Shown: positions 45,089 through 54,655, counted from the first letter of the stretch. The stretch: 64,000 bases of DNA from a bacterium (GCA_905221455.1 CAJNDF010000001.1:124001-188000), one strand, 5' to 3'. Notes: generated from the letters alone by a model not told the origin. Made by a program: numbers and translations.

Positions 45089-45089
45089 A
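45065..45089. other. Attachment site attR (25-bp core repeat)
   Basis: Identical over 25 bases to 33017-33041. It is followed by GTACGGTGTG and the corA ribosome site, so this end keeps the native corA leader. Confidence 0.88.
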
Positions 45090-45132
45090 GTACGGTGTGA
45101 AAAAATCTGAAAAATGAGAAAGGATAAGAGAT

Positions 45133-46077
45133 ATGAAACAAGTTTTCCTCTCTACAACAACTGAATTTAAAGAGATCGATACGCTTGAACCGGGTACTTG
45201 GATCAATCTCGTCAATCCGACTCAAAATGAATCACTCGAAATCGCTAACGCCTTCGATATCGACATTGCCGACCTTCGTGCACCGCTCGATGCGGAAGAA
45301 ATGTCTCGTATTACCATTGAAGACGAGTATACCCTGATTATCGTAGACGTTCCGGTCACAGAGGAAAGAAATAACCGCACCTACTACGTAACCATCCCGC
45401 TTGGTATTATCATCACCGAGGAAACCATTATCACTACGTGTTTGGAACCACTACCTGTCCTCGATGTCTTTATCAACCGTCGCTTGCGTAATTTCTATAC
45501 TTTCATGCGTTCGCGTTTTATCTTTCAGATTCTTTATCGCAATGCAGAGCTTTATCTAACAGCCCTTCGTTCAATTGACCGTAAGAGTGAACAGATCGAA
45601 AGCCAACTGCATCAATCAACTCGTAATGAAGAATTGATTGAGCTCATGGAATTGGAAAAGACCATCGTCTATTTCAAGGCTTCCCTCAAAACAAATGAGC
45701 GTGTGATTAAGAAATTGACCAGCTCAACCAGCAATATCAAGAAATACCTTGAGGACGAAGACCTGCTTGAAGATACCTTGATTGAAACCCAACAGGCCAT
45801 CGAGATGGCAGATATTTATGGAAACGTCTTGCATTCTATGACAGAGACCTTTGCCTCTATCATTTCTAACAACCAGAACAACATCATGAAAACCTTGGCC
45901 CTTGTGACCATCGTCATGTCCATCCCAACCATGGTCTTCTCTGCCTACGGGATGAACTTTAAGGATAATGAAATTCCCCTAAATGGCGAACCAAATGCCT
46001 TCTGGTTAATCGTCTTTATCGCCTTTGCTATGAGTGTCTCGCTCACTCTCTATCTCATCCATAAAAAATGGTTCTAA
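45133..46077 (+). CDS. corA: CorA-type magnesium/cobalt transporter
   Basis: The 314-residue protein has a long cytoplasmic domain, a stalk helix and two membrane helices at the C-terminus with the selectivity motif as SAYGMNFKDNE (YGMN) before TM2 and a positively charged tail (HKKWF). CorA forms a pentameric Mg2+ channel. AAGGATAAGAG precedes the ATG. The window thus has two magnesium uptake routes (corA and mgtA). Confidence 0.93.
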   Translation: MKQVFLSTTTEFKEIDTLEPGTWINLVNPTQNESLEIANAFDIDIADLRAPLDAEEMSRITIEDEYTLIIVDVPVTEERNNRTYYVTIPLGIIITEETIITTCLEPLPVLDVFINRRLRNFYTFMRSRFIFQILYRNAELYLTALRSIDRKSEQIESQLHQSTRNEELIELMELEKTIVYFKASLKTNERVIKKLTSSTSNIKKYLEDEDLLEDTLIETQQAIEMADIYGNVLHSMTETFASIISNNQNNIMKTLALVTIVMSIPTMVFSAYGMNFKDNEIPLNGEPNAFWLIVFIAFAMSVSLTLYLIHKKWF

Positions 46078-46088
46078 GAGGAGTTCCT

Positions 46089-46766
46089 ATGTCTCAGATT
46101 GATCTACAAAAATTAACAAAGAAAAACCAAGAGTTTGTCCATATCGCTACCCAACAATTCATCAAAGATGGAAAAACAGACGCTGAAATCAAGACTATTT
46201 TTGAGGAAGTTATTCCCCAAATCCTTGAAGAGCAAGCCAAAGGCACTACTGCTCGTTCCCTCTATGGCGCACCGACCCACTGGGCGCACAGCTTCACTGT
46301 CAAGGAGCAGTACGAAAAAGAGCATCCAAAAGAAAATAATGATCCAAAACTCATGATTATGGATTCAGCCCTTTTCATCACTAGCCTCTTTGCCCTCGTC
46401 AGCGCCCTCACAACCTTCTTCTCAGCAGATCAGGCTATCGGTTACGGTTTGATTACCCTCCTATTAGTTGGACTGGTTGGTGGATTTGCCTTCTACTTGA
46501 TGTACTACTTTGTTTACCAATACTATGGACCAGATATGGACCGCAGTCAACGTCCACCTTTCTGGAAATCTGTACTGGTTATCCTAGCTTCTATGTTCCT
46601 TTGGTTGCTTGTTTTCTTTGCAACAAGCTTCCTACCAGCTAGCCTTAACCCAGTACTTGCTCCATTGCCACTAGCTATTATCGGAGCAGTTCTCCTAGCC
46701 CTTCGCTTCTATCTCAAGAAACGCTTGAACATCCGCAGCGCAAGTGCAGGACCAACACGCTATTAA
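46089..46766 (+). CDS. DUF1129 membrane protein
   Basis: The 225-residue protein MSQIDLQKLTKKNQEFVHIA has a soluble helical N-terminus (to about 85) and four membrane helices. It matches DUF1129, conserved beside corA in streptococci. Start 46089 is set by GAGGAG 8 bases upstream, 11 bp after corA stop; upstream in-frame codons overlap corA and are rejected. Function unknown. Confidence 0.85.
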   Translation: MSQIDLQKLTKKNQEFVHIATQQFIKDGKTDAEIKTIFEEVIPQILEEQAKGTTARSLYGAPTHWAHSFTVKEQYEKEHPKENNDPKLMIMDSALFITSLFALVSALTTFFSADQAIGYGLITLLLVGLVGGFAFYLMYYFVYQYYGPDMDRSQRPPFWKSVLVILASMFLWLLVFFATSFLPASLNPVLAPLPLAIIGAVLLALRFYLKKRLNIRSASAGPTRY

Positions 46767-46778
46767 GAGAATGATAAA

Positions 46779-46806
46779 AGCAACTGCAGGTGCGGTTGCT
46801 TTTTTA
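46779..46806 (+). terminator. Terminator of the corA operon
   Basis: AGCAAC/GTTGCT stem (46779-46784 / 46795-46800) with inner CAGGTG pairing, followed by TTTTTTA. Confidence 0.75.
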
Positions 46807-46905
46807 CTACTTTCCTGATTTAAAAGTATTCCTCTGACATCCCACATAGCTTTCTATTATCTTTTGTGATAAAATAGGCTCAATCTATTTCTAGGAGGAT
46901 GAGAT

Positions 46906-47937
46906 ATGGTTTCTACTATTGGTATTGTTAGTTTATCTAGTGGCATTATAGGGGAAGACTTTGTCAAACACGAAGTGGACTTGGGTGTCCAACGTCTCAA
47001 GGATTTGGGACTCAATCCTATCTTTTTGCCCCATTCGTTAAAAGGCTTAGACTTTATCAAGGATCATCCTGAAGCCCGTGCAGAGGATTTGATGCAGGCC
47101 TTTTCTGATGATAGCATAGACATGATCCTATGTGCCATCGGTGGAGACGACACCTATCGTTTGTTGCCCTACATTTTTGAAAATGACCAACTAGAAAAAG
47201 TTATCAAACAAAAGATTTTTCTTGGCTTCTCAGATACAACCATGAACCATCTCATGTTGCATAAACTAGGTGTTAAAACTTTTTATGGTCAATCCTTTTT
47301 AGCAGACATTTGTGAATTGGACAAGGAAATGCTGACCTATAGCTTTCACTACTTTAAAGAATTGATTGAGACTGGAAGAATCTCAGAAATCCGCCCTAGC
47401 GACGTTTGGTATGAGGAACGAACTGATTTTAGTCCCAAGGCTCTGGGGACAGCTCGTGTCAGTCATGCAAACACTGGTTTTGACTTGTTGCAAGGAAATG
47501 CCCAATTCGAGGGAGAAATCATCGGTGGTTGCCTCGAATCTCTCTACGATATCTTTGACAACTCTCGATACGCAGACAGCACGGAGCTCTGTCAAAAGTA
47601 CAAACTTTTCCCTGACTTGTCAGACTGGGAAGGAAAAATCCTCTTGCTAGAGACAAGCGAAGAAAAGCCTGAGCCAGAAGACTTCAAAAAGATGTTGCGA
47701 ACTTTAAAGGACACTGGCATATTCGAGGTCATCAGTGGACTCTTGGTCGGAAAACCTATGGATGAAACTTTCTATGACGACTATAAAGAGGCACTATTGG
47801 ATATCATTGATAGCAATATCCCGATTGTCTATAATTTGAATGTCGGCCACGCAACTCCAAGAGCCATTGTTCCCTTCGGAGTCCACGCCTATGTAGATGC
47901 ACAGGAACAAATCATTCGCTTTGATTATAACAAATAA
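46906..47937 (+). CDS. S66 family peptidase (LD-carboxypeptidase / MccF-like)
   Basis: The 343-residue protein has the S66 fold. A Ser nucleophile region GGDDTYRLLPYI is replaced by the MccF-type GGDD loop near residue 84-87, and the later EIIGGCLESLYD (Glu) and VGHATPR (His) supply the acid and base. MccF enzymes hydrolyse microcin C-like acyl-sulfamoyl adenylates; LD-carboxypeptidases trim murein tetrapeptides. Which applies here cannot be settled from sequence. Monocistronic with its own terminator. Confidence 0.85.
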   Translation: MVSTIGIVSLSSGIIGEDFVKHEVDLGVQRLKDLGLNPIFLPHSLKGLDFIKDHPEARAEDLMQAFSDDSIDMILCAIGGDDTYRLLPYIFENDQLEKVIKQKIFLGFSDTTMNHLMLHKLGVKTFYGQSFLADICELDKEMLTYSFHYFKELIETGRISEIRPSDVWYEERTDFSPKALGTARVSHANTGFDLLQGNAQFEGEIIGGCLESLYDIFDNSRYADSTELCQKYKLFPDLSDWEGKILLLETSEEKPEPEDFKKMLRTLKDTGIFEVISGLLVGKPMDETFYDDYKEALLDIIDSNIPIVYNLNVGHATPRAIVPFGVHAYVDAQEQIIRFDYNK

Positions 47938-47966
47938 AGCTGGGAAGAATTTCTCAGCTTTTTCTC
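47936..47966 (+). terminator. Terminator after the S66 peptidase
   Basis: AAAGCTGGGAA (47936-47946) pairs with TTCTCAGCTTT (47951-47961), 4-base loop, followed by further T residues. It lies on the stop codon and faces the convergent CPBP gene. Confidence 0.75.
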
Positions 47967-47988
47967 AGTATCATTACTGACATTCTCA

Positions 47989-48663
47989 TCACATACTACT
48001 GATAGCTAAAATGATTAAGGAGAGGCTGTTGCTTAACATGTGAACAAGTAGGGGATAGCAGATATTCTCCTTTTCTTTCACATAAATAATAGAAAATGCA
48101 AGGCCAGCACCTAGATATGCGACTGCACCGACCCACTCGGATAGAGCCAAGCTGTGCATATGAGTTAAGGCAAAAGCAAGGCCGGCTATAAAGATACTCA
48201 GCCAAGTTGGCAGACTTTTTCTCAAATATCCCAATAGAGTTTGGCGAAAAATTAATTCTTCTACCAGAGGTCCAATAACACAAGCAAAAACAGTTATCAG
48301 TATTGGTTGCTCTTGAAAAGTGCTTTGAATATTCGACTGGTTTAGACCTTGTCCGACTAGCCCAAAAAACTGCTTCAACATCTCTGATACAAATTCAAAG
48401 ACAACATTCATCAGAAAGAGAAAGAGCCATCCTGTTAAGACGCCAAAGAAGAATTTCCTTTTAGTCTTTCTAATCTCATTCCATTGTTTGATCAATCTAT
48501 CCTTAAATAAAAAAGAACCATACAGAGCTAATACTACATAAACTAGATAATTTGCAATGGCAGATGGCATCAAGAAAGCCAGCAATTTAACGCCATCAAA
48601 TACAAAGAGAACTGTATAGAGAATCGTAAAAATTAGAATTCCCTTATTTTTGTTAGACATCAT
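47989..48663 (-). CDS. CPBP family intramembrane metalloprotease
   Basis: The 224-residue protein has about seven membrane helices and the CPBP (CAAX/Abi) motifs: EExxxR (PLVEELIFRQ), FxxxH (FALTHMH) and HxxxN (HMLSN). Members process bacteriocins or act in immunity, but housekeeping members also exist. It overlaps tag by 4 bp. Confidence 0.87.
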   Translation of the reverse strand: MMSNKNKGILIFTILYTVLFVFDGVKLLAFLMPSAIANYLVYVVLALYGSFLFKDRLIKQWNEIRKTKRKFFFGVLTGWLFLFLMNVVFEFVSEMLKQFFGLVGQGLNQSNIQSTFQEQPILITVFACVIGPLVEELIFRQTLLGYLRKSLPTWLSIFIAGLAFALTHMHSLALSEWVGAVAYLGAGLAFSIIYVKEKENICYPLLVHMLSNSLSLIILAISSM

Positions 48664-49223
48664 TTAAGACCTTTCCACTCACAATCATTCTCATGGTCAT
48701 CAACTAGGCCTGCTGCCTGTAGAAAAGACAAGACGGCGACTGGACCTGTGAACTTGAAACCTTGTTTTTTGAGATCTTTGGCTAATTTTTCAGATAAAGC
48801 GGTTTTAGCTGGGGATTGGCGGTAATCTGGAACATCATTAACGACCGTTTTCCCCTCAACAAAAGACCAAAGATAGGCATCAAAAGAGCCATATTCTTCC
48901 TGTAGTCGTAAAAATGCTTGAGCGTTAGCGCGTGTCGCAAAAATCTTGGCTCTATTCCGAATGATAGCTGGATTCTCCAGCAAGGCTTCCAATTCGGAGT
49001 CAGTCATGTCTGCCACCGCTTGAATTTGATAGCCATGAAAGGCTTCTCGGAAAGCTTGGCGTTTGTTGAGCACCGTTTCCCAAGACAGGCCTGCCTGATA
49101 GGTTTCCATGCACAATAACTCAAACAATGCTTGGTCATCATGGAGGGGCTGGCCCCACTCCTCATCATGATAGGCAATGTAGAGCGGATTGGTCATCTTG
49201 ACCCACGAACAACGTTTTGTCAT
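48660..49223 (-). CDS. tag: DNA-3-methyladenine glycosylase I
   Basis: The 187-residue enzyme removes 3-methyladenine from alkylated DNA. The TAG signature CSWV...YHDEEWG lies at residues about 4-22, with later zinc-site histidine and cysteine in DHENDCEWKG. It lies 9 bp after ruvA and overlaps the CPBP gene, in a repair-gene cluster with mutL and ruvA. Confidence 0.92.
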   Translation of the reverse strand: MTKRCSWVKMTNPLYIAYHDEEWGQPLHDDQALFELLCMETYQAGLSWETVLNKRQAFREAFHGYQIQAVADMTDSELEALLENPAIIRNRAKIFATRANAQAFLRLQEEYGSFDAYLWSFVEGKTVVNDVPDYRQSPAKTALSEKLAKDLKKQGFKFTGPVAVLSFLQAAGLVDDHENDCEWKGLK

Positions 49224-49232
49224 GCTCTGCTC

Positions 49233-49826
49233 CTATTTGACCAACATTTTAAGAGCCGACTTGATATAGTTCTCAGCTGTATCTGTCGTTCCTTCAAAGA
49301 ATTTCTTGATTTTCTTAAGCTCGGTTGCCTTGTAGCCTAATGCCAACATGGCTTCCATAGCTTCTTCCAGTTCTTGGTTTTCAACGCTTACTTGCACTGC
49401 CACCTTGGCAGGAAGATCATCTCCTGCAACTACTACCTTACCTTCCAAGTCCAACACCATCTGTTGGGCTGTTTTCTTGCCAATTTTAGGGAATTTAGTC
49501 AAGTAGGTGATGTTCTTGGTTTCGATGGCTTGAACCAGGCCAGCATTGTCATCAGCAGCAATAATAGCAAGAGCTGACACAGGACCAATCCCAGAAACCG
49601 AAATCAGACTGAGAAAGAGCTTTTTCTCGTCCTCTGAACGAAATCCATAAAGCAGCTGAGCATCCTCACGCACGACCTGGTGCACATAAATTTGAGCTTC
49701 TTGGTTGACCTGTCCTGAGTAGGCATAAGGGTTGGCTACATGCAGGATATAGCCGATACCGTTGACTTCAAGGACAATGTATTTAGCAGTGATTTTGGTA
49801 ATGATTCCTTTTAAATATTCGTACAT
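49233..49826 (-). CDS. ruvA: Holliday junction branch migration protein RuvA
   Basis: The 197-residue RuvA binds Holliday junctions and loads RuvB. Domain I starts [20 protein letters not shown]; helix-hairpin-helix domain II has [16 protein letters not shown] and [16 protein letters not shown]; domain III (residues about 150-197) contacts RuvB. It is 15 bp after mutL. Confidence 0.95.
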   Translation of the reverse strand: MYEYLKGIITKITAKYIVLEVNGIGYILHVANPYAYSGQVNQEAQIYVHQVVREDAQLLYGFRSEDEKKLFLSLISVSGIGPVSALAIIAADDNAGLVQAIETKNITYLTKFPKIGKKTAQQMVLDLEGKVVVAGDDLPAKVAVQVSVENQELEEAMEAMLALGYKATELKKIKKFFEGTTDTAENYIKSALKMLVK

Positions 49827-49841
49827 AGTTTTCCTTTTAGT

Positions 49842-51791
49842 TTAATATTTCCCCAACTCACGTAGACTAGTATGATTTTCCTGAATGCGTCGGAACATCT
49901 TTTCCATATCCGACTTGGTGAAATGCACCAAAACAGGACGTCCGTGGGGACAGTTATAGGGATTGTCACATTGAGAAAGCTGATAGAGCAGCTGTCTAGC
50001 TGAATGATCATCAATACGATGGTTGGCCTTGATGGACCGCTTGCAGGACATCATGATAGCCAGCTCTGCTCGGTATTTCTTGATAGAAACCTCCTTGGTC
50101 AAGAGGAGCATGTCACACATTTCATAGATACCAGACTCGATTTCCTCCTCTGCCATCCAAATAGGATGTTCACGCAGAATAAATTGATTTTCCCCGTACT
50201 CGGCTAAAAAGACACCCACTTCCTCCAAAAGTACCATTCTTTCCTTGAGACGAAGTGCATCATCCGCAGGAAATTCAAAAATGTAAGGCACTAGGAGTTG
50301 TTGTTGACTTTGGTCAACATCGCCAATGCTTTCACGATATTCCTCATACTTGACCCGTTCCTGAGCCGCATGCTGGTCTATGATGTAGAGCCCATCTCGC
50401 CCTTGGGCAAAGAGATAAGTCCCGTGCATCTGTCCGAAAAATTCCAACTCTGGAAAGCTGGATGATTCTTCTCGCTCCAGCTTATCATAGGCCTTATCAA
50501 GACTAGCTAGGTCTAACTCTGGATGGTCTAATTGATCGTAGTTAGCTGGCTTTCTCTCTGCAAAATACAATTTAGCTGGCTTGGTCAGCTGGTCCAAGGT
50601 TTCCTTGGCAAATAAAGTCAAATCCTGTCCTTCCTCAGTTAATTCAACCTGATAATCAGCTACTTCAGCTTGACTAGGTCTTGACGGCTCAGTTTTCTCA
50701 TAGTAGAGCGTATTTTCTTTGAGTGGGAGAATAGTTTGCTCCACCTTCTCACGATTGCGCACGGTCGATTTGGCAAGGTTTTCCAAGGCATCTGGTATCA
50801 AGGTTTGTTCCTTGAGACTCTTGGAAATGGCTTCTGAGACCAGGGTCATCAGTTCTTTTTCCTTAGAAATCCGCACCTCTTGCTTGGTCGGATGCACATT
50901 GACATCCGCTAGATAGGGGTCGATATGGATGTGAATGACAGCCAGTGGAAAACGGCCCACCATAAGCTTACTACCATAGCCGTCAAGAATAGCACGATTG
51001 AGCAGGAAATTCTTGATATAACGGCCATTGATGAAGAGGCTGATATAGTTGCGATTAGCCCGAGTCAACTCAGGCAGAGACACAAAACCTGTAATTTCGA
51101 AATCTAGGTCAGAGTTCTCAATTTCAATCATCTTCTTGGCACTCGCCAAACCATAAATCCCTGCAATAGCTTGCCGCAGTTGCCCAGTCCCAGCTGTCCG
51201 TGTCATTTCCTTGCCATCACTAAGCAAACTAAAGGAAATCTCTGGATGGGCCAAGCCCAGACGGTTGACAATATCAATGATATGAGACAACTCCGCTTGC
51301 TGACTCTTCATATACTTGAGGCGGGCAGGCGTGTTGAAAAAGAGGTCCTCCACACAAACCTTGGTTCCCACAGGACTAGTCGCTGGGATGACTTCCTCAA
51401 CTTCACCCCCACGCGCGACGAGCTTGGTTCCATGACTTGCACCATCCATCGCCGTCAAAAGGGTCAAAACACTAACAGAAGCGATAGAAGGCAAGGCTTC
51501 ACCACGAAAACCAAGCGTCCGAATCCGAAAGAGATCTGCTTGATTTTTTATCTTACTGGTCGCATGGCGACGCAGGGCCAGCTCCACCTCATCATGGGCA
51601 ATTCCATGACCATTATCTGTGATTTGAATCTTCTTGAGACCAGCTTCCTCAATCTCAATGATAATCTGACTAGAGCCAGCATCAATAGCATTTTCTACCA
51701 GCTCCTTAACAACGCTAGCTGGACGCTCGATAACCTCTCCAGCAGCAATTTGGTTTGCCAGAATCTCTGGTAATTCAATAATATGAGACAT
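49842..51791 (-). CDS. mutL: DNA mismatch repair protein MutL (HexB)
   Basis: The 649-residue protein has the GHKL ATPase with [20 protein letters not shown] and RHATSKI in the first 85 residues and [13 protein letters not shown] near 95, a linker around residues 330-450, and a C-terminal dimerisation domain with [13 protein letters not shown]. In pneumococci HexB acts with HexA and limits recombination of divergent DNA. Length is complete. Confidence 0.95.
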   Translation of the reverse strand: MSHIIELPEILANQIAAGEVIERPASVVKELVENAIDAGSSQIIIEIEEAGLKKIQITDNGHGIAHDEVELALRRHATSKIKNQADLFRIRTLGFRGEALPSIASVSVLTLLTAMDGASHGTKLVARGGEVEEVIPATSPVGTKVCVEDLFFNTPARLKYMKSQQAELSHIIDIVNRLGLAHPEISFSLLSDGKEMTRTAGTGQLRQAIAGIYGLASAKKMIEIENSDLDFEITGFVSLPELTRANRNYISLFINGRYIKNFLLNRAILDGYGSKLMVGRFPLAVIHIHIDPYLADVNVHPTKQEVRISKEKELMTLVSEAISKSLKEQTLIPDALENLAKSTVRNREKVEQTILPLKENTLYYEKTEPSRPSQAEVADYQVELTEEGQDLTLFAKETLDQLTKPAKLYFAERKPANYDQLDHPELDLASLDKAYDKLEREESSSFPELEFFGQMHGTYLFAQGRDGLYIIDQHAAQERVKYEEYRESIGDVDQSQQQLLVPYIFEFPADDALRLKERMVLLEEVGVFLAEYGENQFILREHPIWMAEEEIESGIYEMCDMLLLTKEVSIKKYRAELAIMMSCKRSIKANHRIDDHSARQLLYQLSQCDNPYNCPHGRPVLVHFTKSDMEKMFRRIQENHTSLRELGKY

Positions 51792-51997
51792 CTTTCAGCC
51801 CCTTTCTGTATCTGTTTTCCTAGAAATTGATTAGTGCTATTATACCATATTTCAGAAAGGACAGAAAAGCAAGCGCCATATAGAAGCCAAATCCCTCCAC
51901 ATAGACAAAGTCCCTTGCCAGGTGTCGTAAAATAGTGTTTAATAAAGGTGTACAAGAAGTGATCACAATTTTGTATGAAAAACAAGGAGAGAAATTT

Positions 51998-52438
51998 ATG
52001 AAAGTAGAACTACAGATTAGTGAAACTTACGAAGAGGAAAAACTGATTGTCCAAGCACCTCAAGAAACCGAAAAAATCCAAAAAGTCATCGAGTTCGCAG
52101 AAAATCTGGACCAAAAAGAAAAAATCAAAGGGAAAATCGATAATCAGGTCTATCTAGTTGAGATTGGCAAGATTCAGCGCTTCTATATCGAGAATCGGAA
52201 AATTCTAGCAGAAACGGCAGGTCAGACCTACACCATTGATTTGCGACTCTATCAGGTTCTTGAACTCTTGCCAAGCAATTTTATCCAAATTTCCCAGTCA
52301 GAAATCATCAATATCAACTCCATCTCTCACCTCAAGCTCACGCCCAACGGTCTGGTAGAAATCTTTCTAAAAAATGAAAGCTTCACCTACTCTTCACGCC
52401 GTTACCTAAAAACCATCAAGGAGAAATTAGAACTATGA
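51998..52438 (+). CDS. LytTR-domain transcription regulator
   Basis: The 146-residue protein MKVELQISETYEEEKLIVQA has a C-terminal LytTR domain (residues about 50-146) with LYQVLELLPSNFIQISQSEI and SRRYLKTIKEKLEL. It lacks a receiver domain. It overlaps the DUF3021 membrane gene by 4 bp; such LytTR/DUF3021 pairs are known regulator plus membrane-inhibitor systems. AAAGGAGAG precedes the start at 51998. Confidence 0.9.
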   Translation: MKVELQISETYEEEKLIVQAPQETEKIQKVIEFAENLDQKEKIKGKIDNQVYLVEIGKIQRFYIENRKILAETAGQTYTIDLRLYQVLELLPSNFIQISQSEIININSISHLKLTPNGLVEIFLKNESFTYSSRRYLKTIKEKLEL

Positions 52439-52893
52439 AAAAACAAGTATTTCACGACGCAGCTGCTGGTGTCCTCATCGGCCTCATCCTCTCTATCATC
52501 TTTTCACTCATTTATGCACCAAGTACTTATGCACCACTAAATCCCTACTCTCTCATTGGCCAAGTGATGGCTCAGCATCAGGTTCACGGTGCCCTGGTCT
52601 TGCTCTACTGTACTCTTATCTGGGCAGCCATTGGTATTCTCTTCAACTTTGGCAAACGATTATTCAGCCGTGACTGGAGCATGCTTCGTGCGACTCTGAC
52701 TCATTTTTTCCTCATGCTAGTAGGCTTTATCCCACTAGCAACCCTAGCAGGTTGGTTCCCCTTCCACTGGATCTTCTATCTCCAGCTCATTATCGAGTTT
52801 GCGATTGTCTACCTCATCATTTGGACTATTTCCTATAAAAAAGCATCAAAAAAAGTAGACCATATCAATCAACTCTTGGAGCATAGAAAGTAA
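52435..52893 (+). CDS. DUF3021 membrane protein
   Basis: The 152-residue protein has four membrane helices (residues about 13-33, 55-75, 86-108, 116-138) and a short tail DHINQLLEHRK. It is the partner of the LytTR regulator upstream. In related pairs the membrane protein restrains the regulator; the signal is not known here. Confidence 0.85.
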   Translation: MKKQVFHDAAAGVLIGLILSIIFSLIYAPSTYAPLNPYSLIGQVMAQHQVHGALVLLYCTLIWAAIGILFNFGKRLFSRDWSMLRATLTHFFLMLVGFIPLATLAGWFPFHWIFYLQLIIEFAIVYLIIWTISYKKASKKVDHINQLLEHRK

Positions 52894-52906
52894 GAACCTC
52901 ATAATA

Positions 52907-52943
52907 AGCAAAACCGAGAAAGAAACTTCTCGGTTTTGCTTTA
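52907..52943 (+). terminator. Terminator of the LytTR-DUF3021 operon
   Basis: A perfect 14-bp stem AGCAAAACCGAGAA (52907-52920) / TTCTCGGTTTTGCT (52927-52940), loop AGAAAC, then TTTATCC. Confidence 0.8.
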
Positions 52944-52957
52944 TCCTGCTGCACCTT

Positions 52958-53070
52958 ATACTCAATGAAAATCAAAGAGCAAACTAGGAAGCTAGCCGCA
53001 GGTTGCTCAAAACATTGTTTTGAGGTTGCATATAGAGCTGACGTGGTTTGAAGAGATTTTCGAAGAGTAT
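52958..53070 (-). repeat. BOX-type element, variant (113 bp)
   Basis: Ends as in the other copies (ATACTCAATGAAAATCAAAG, TTTTCGAAGAGTAT), but the middle has TTGCTCAAAACATTGTTTTG instead of the CTTGAGTACGGC segment. This middle is the self-complementary boxC-type stem, so this copy joins boxC to a shortened boxA. The rest of the gap (53071-53222) holds the Nramp promoter. Confidence 0.8.
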
Positions 53071-53143
53071 TACTATCATAGCAGTTATTTTCAGGTCTTC
53101 TTTGTAAATTTTCTGTAATTTTCTATCTTTTTTCAAAATATTC

Positions 53144-53172
53144 TTGCATTTTCCCAAAGTTTTTTGTAGAAT
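53144..53172 (+). promoter_or_regulatory. Promoter of the Nramp-like gene
   Basis: -35 TTGCAT (53144-53149), 17-bp spacer, -10 TAGAAT (53167-53172); the ribosome site AAAGGAG follows at 53207-53213. No metal-regulator palindrome (MntR or PsaR type) is evident. Confidence 0.6.
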
Positions 53173-53222
53173 ATAGATTATATATCCAGATTATTCTGAA
53201 AATTCAAAAAGGAGTATCTATC

Positions 53223-54485
53223 ATGTCGCAAGCTATTTCGTTAAATCAATCAACCTGGACAAGTAAACTAAAAGCAATGGGACCTGGAATCCTAATGGCT
53301 TCTGCCGCTGTTGGCGGTTCTCACATTGTATCTTCCACTCAAGCTGGTGGTTCTTACGGTTGGTCTCTACTTCTCTTGGTCATCTTAGCCAATGTCTTTA
53401 AATATCCATTTTTCCGTTTTGGTGCTGAATACACAGCTGATACTGGAAAGACTTTGGTTGAAGGTTATGCCGAAAAAGGAAAACTCTATCTCTGGATTTT
53501 CTTTATCCTCAATGTCTTTTCGGCTATGGTCAACACAGCTGGTGTCGCCATTCTGTGCTCAGCTATCATCGCCAGCGCCTTCCCAATGATCGGTCTTAGC
53601 ATCACTCAGTGGTCCCTCATTCTCGTTGCCATCATTTGGGCTATGCTACTCTTTGGAGGCTACAAACTCTTAGACGGCATGGCAAAATGGATCATGTCAG
53701 CTTTGACCATTGCAACTGTTCTTGCAGTTATCATCGCGGCGGTCAAGCATCCCGAATACAGCTCTGATTTTGTCGAGAAAACACCTTGGCAAATGGCAGC
53801 TCTACCCTTCATCGTTTCCCTCTTAGGATGGATGCCTGCTCCTATTGAAATTTCAGCCATCAACTCACTTTGGTCTGCTGAAAAGAAAAAGACCGTCAAC
53901 TTTAACACAGAGGACGCCCTATTCGACTTTAACGTTGGTTATATTGGAACAGCTATCCTAGCTGTGTTCTTTGTAGCACTGGGAGCACTGATTCAGTATC
54001 CTACAGGACAGGCAGTTGAGGCCGCTTCAGCCAAATACATCTCTCAATTCGTGGGCATGTATGCGTCTGTTCTTGGCGAATGGTCCCGTTATTTGATTAC
54101 CTTTATTGCTTTCCTGTGTATCTTTGGAACAGTTATCACTGTTATCGATGGCTATTCTCGTGTTAATCAGGAATCTCTACGACTGCTAATCCGTCAAAAA
54201 GAAGACAATCGTAAATCTTTGAACATCTGGATGACCATCACTGCTATCATCGGTATCGTCATTATCAAGTTCTTCGCTGGTCAGGTTTCAACCATGCTTC
54301 GCTTTGCTATGATTGGTTCTTTCCTGACAACACCATTCTTCGCTCTTTTGAACTACGCCTTGGTAACGCGTGAAAACAAAAATCTTCCTTCTTGGCTCAA
54401 ACACCTTGCCATTGCAGGATTGATTTTCCTCTTTGGCTTCGCCATCTTCTTTATCTACGCACTCGCAATCGGAAAAGCAGGTTAA
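53223..54485 (+). CDS. Divergent Nramp-family transporter
   Basis: The 420-residue protein has about eleven membrane helices and an Nramp layout (TM1 GPGILMASAAVGGSHIVSST, TM6 SLLGWMPAPIEISAINS). The metal-binding DPGN of TM1 and the MPH motif of TM6 of true Mn/Fe transporters are not present: TM1 reads GGSHIV and TM6 WMPA. Such divergent members need not transport Mn2+. Monocistronic, with BOX elements on both sides. Confidence 0.8.
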   Translation: MSQAISLNQSTWTSKLKAMGPGILMASAAVGGSHIVSSTQAGGSYGWSLLLLVILANVFKYPFFRFGAEYTADTGKTLVEGYAEKGKLYLWIFFILNVFSAMVNTAGVAILCSAIIASAFPMIGLSITQWSLILVAIIWAMLLFGGYKLLDGMAKWIMSALTIATVLAVIIAAVKHPEYSSDFVEKTPWQMAALPFIVSLLGWMPAPIEISAINSLWSAEKKKTVNFNTEDALFDFNVGYIGTAILAVFFVALGALIQYPTGQAVEAASAKYISQFVGMYASVLGEWSRYLITFIAFLCIFGTVITVIDGYSRVNQESLRLLIRQKEDNRKSLNIWMTITAIIGIVIIKFFAGQVSTMLRFAMIGSFLTTPFFALLNYALVTRENKNLPSWLKHLAIAGLIFLFGFAIFFIYALAIGKAG

Positions 54486-54508
54486 CTGACAAGCGCGAGA
54501 TGAAGATA

Positions 54509-54613
54509 ATACTCTTCGCAAATCAAATTCAAACCACGTCAACGTCGCCTTGCCGTACTCAAGTACAGCCTGCGGCTAGTTTCCTACTTTGCTCTTTGAT
54601 TTTCATTGAGTAT
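54509..54613 (+). repeat. BOX-type element (boxA-boxC)
   Basis: A 105-bp copy starting ATACTCTTCGCAAATCAAAT and ending TTTTCATTGAGTAT, 23 bp after the Nramp stop. Compared with the copy at 21384 it has a few substitutions. Confidence 0.85.
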
Positions 54614-54655
54614 AAGGTTTCATTTCAAGAGAACATTCAGCAAATATTTCTATGA

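Larger units (their letters stand above)
33017..45089. mobile_element. Integrated satellite prophage (PICI-like), about 12 kb
   Basis: The element lies between uvrA and corA and is bounded by a perfect 25-bp direct repeat. It has divergent CI-like and Cro-like regulators, a leftward early/replication module with primase-helicase and iterons, antirepressor-type genes, a late module and a rightward int module. It lacks terminase large subunit, portal, capsid, tail and lysis genes. This architecture is that of phage-inducible chromosomal islands / streptococcal satellite prophages, which need a helper phage for transfer. Helper identity and mobility are not visible here. Confidence 0.88.

Noticed and set aside
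33017..45089. Complete or defective prophage
   Set aside because: No portal, terminase large subunit, capsid, tail or lysis gene or remnant; the gene set matches a satellite.
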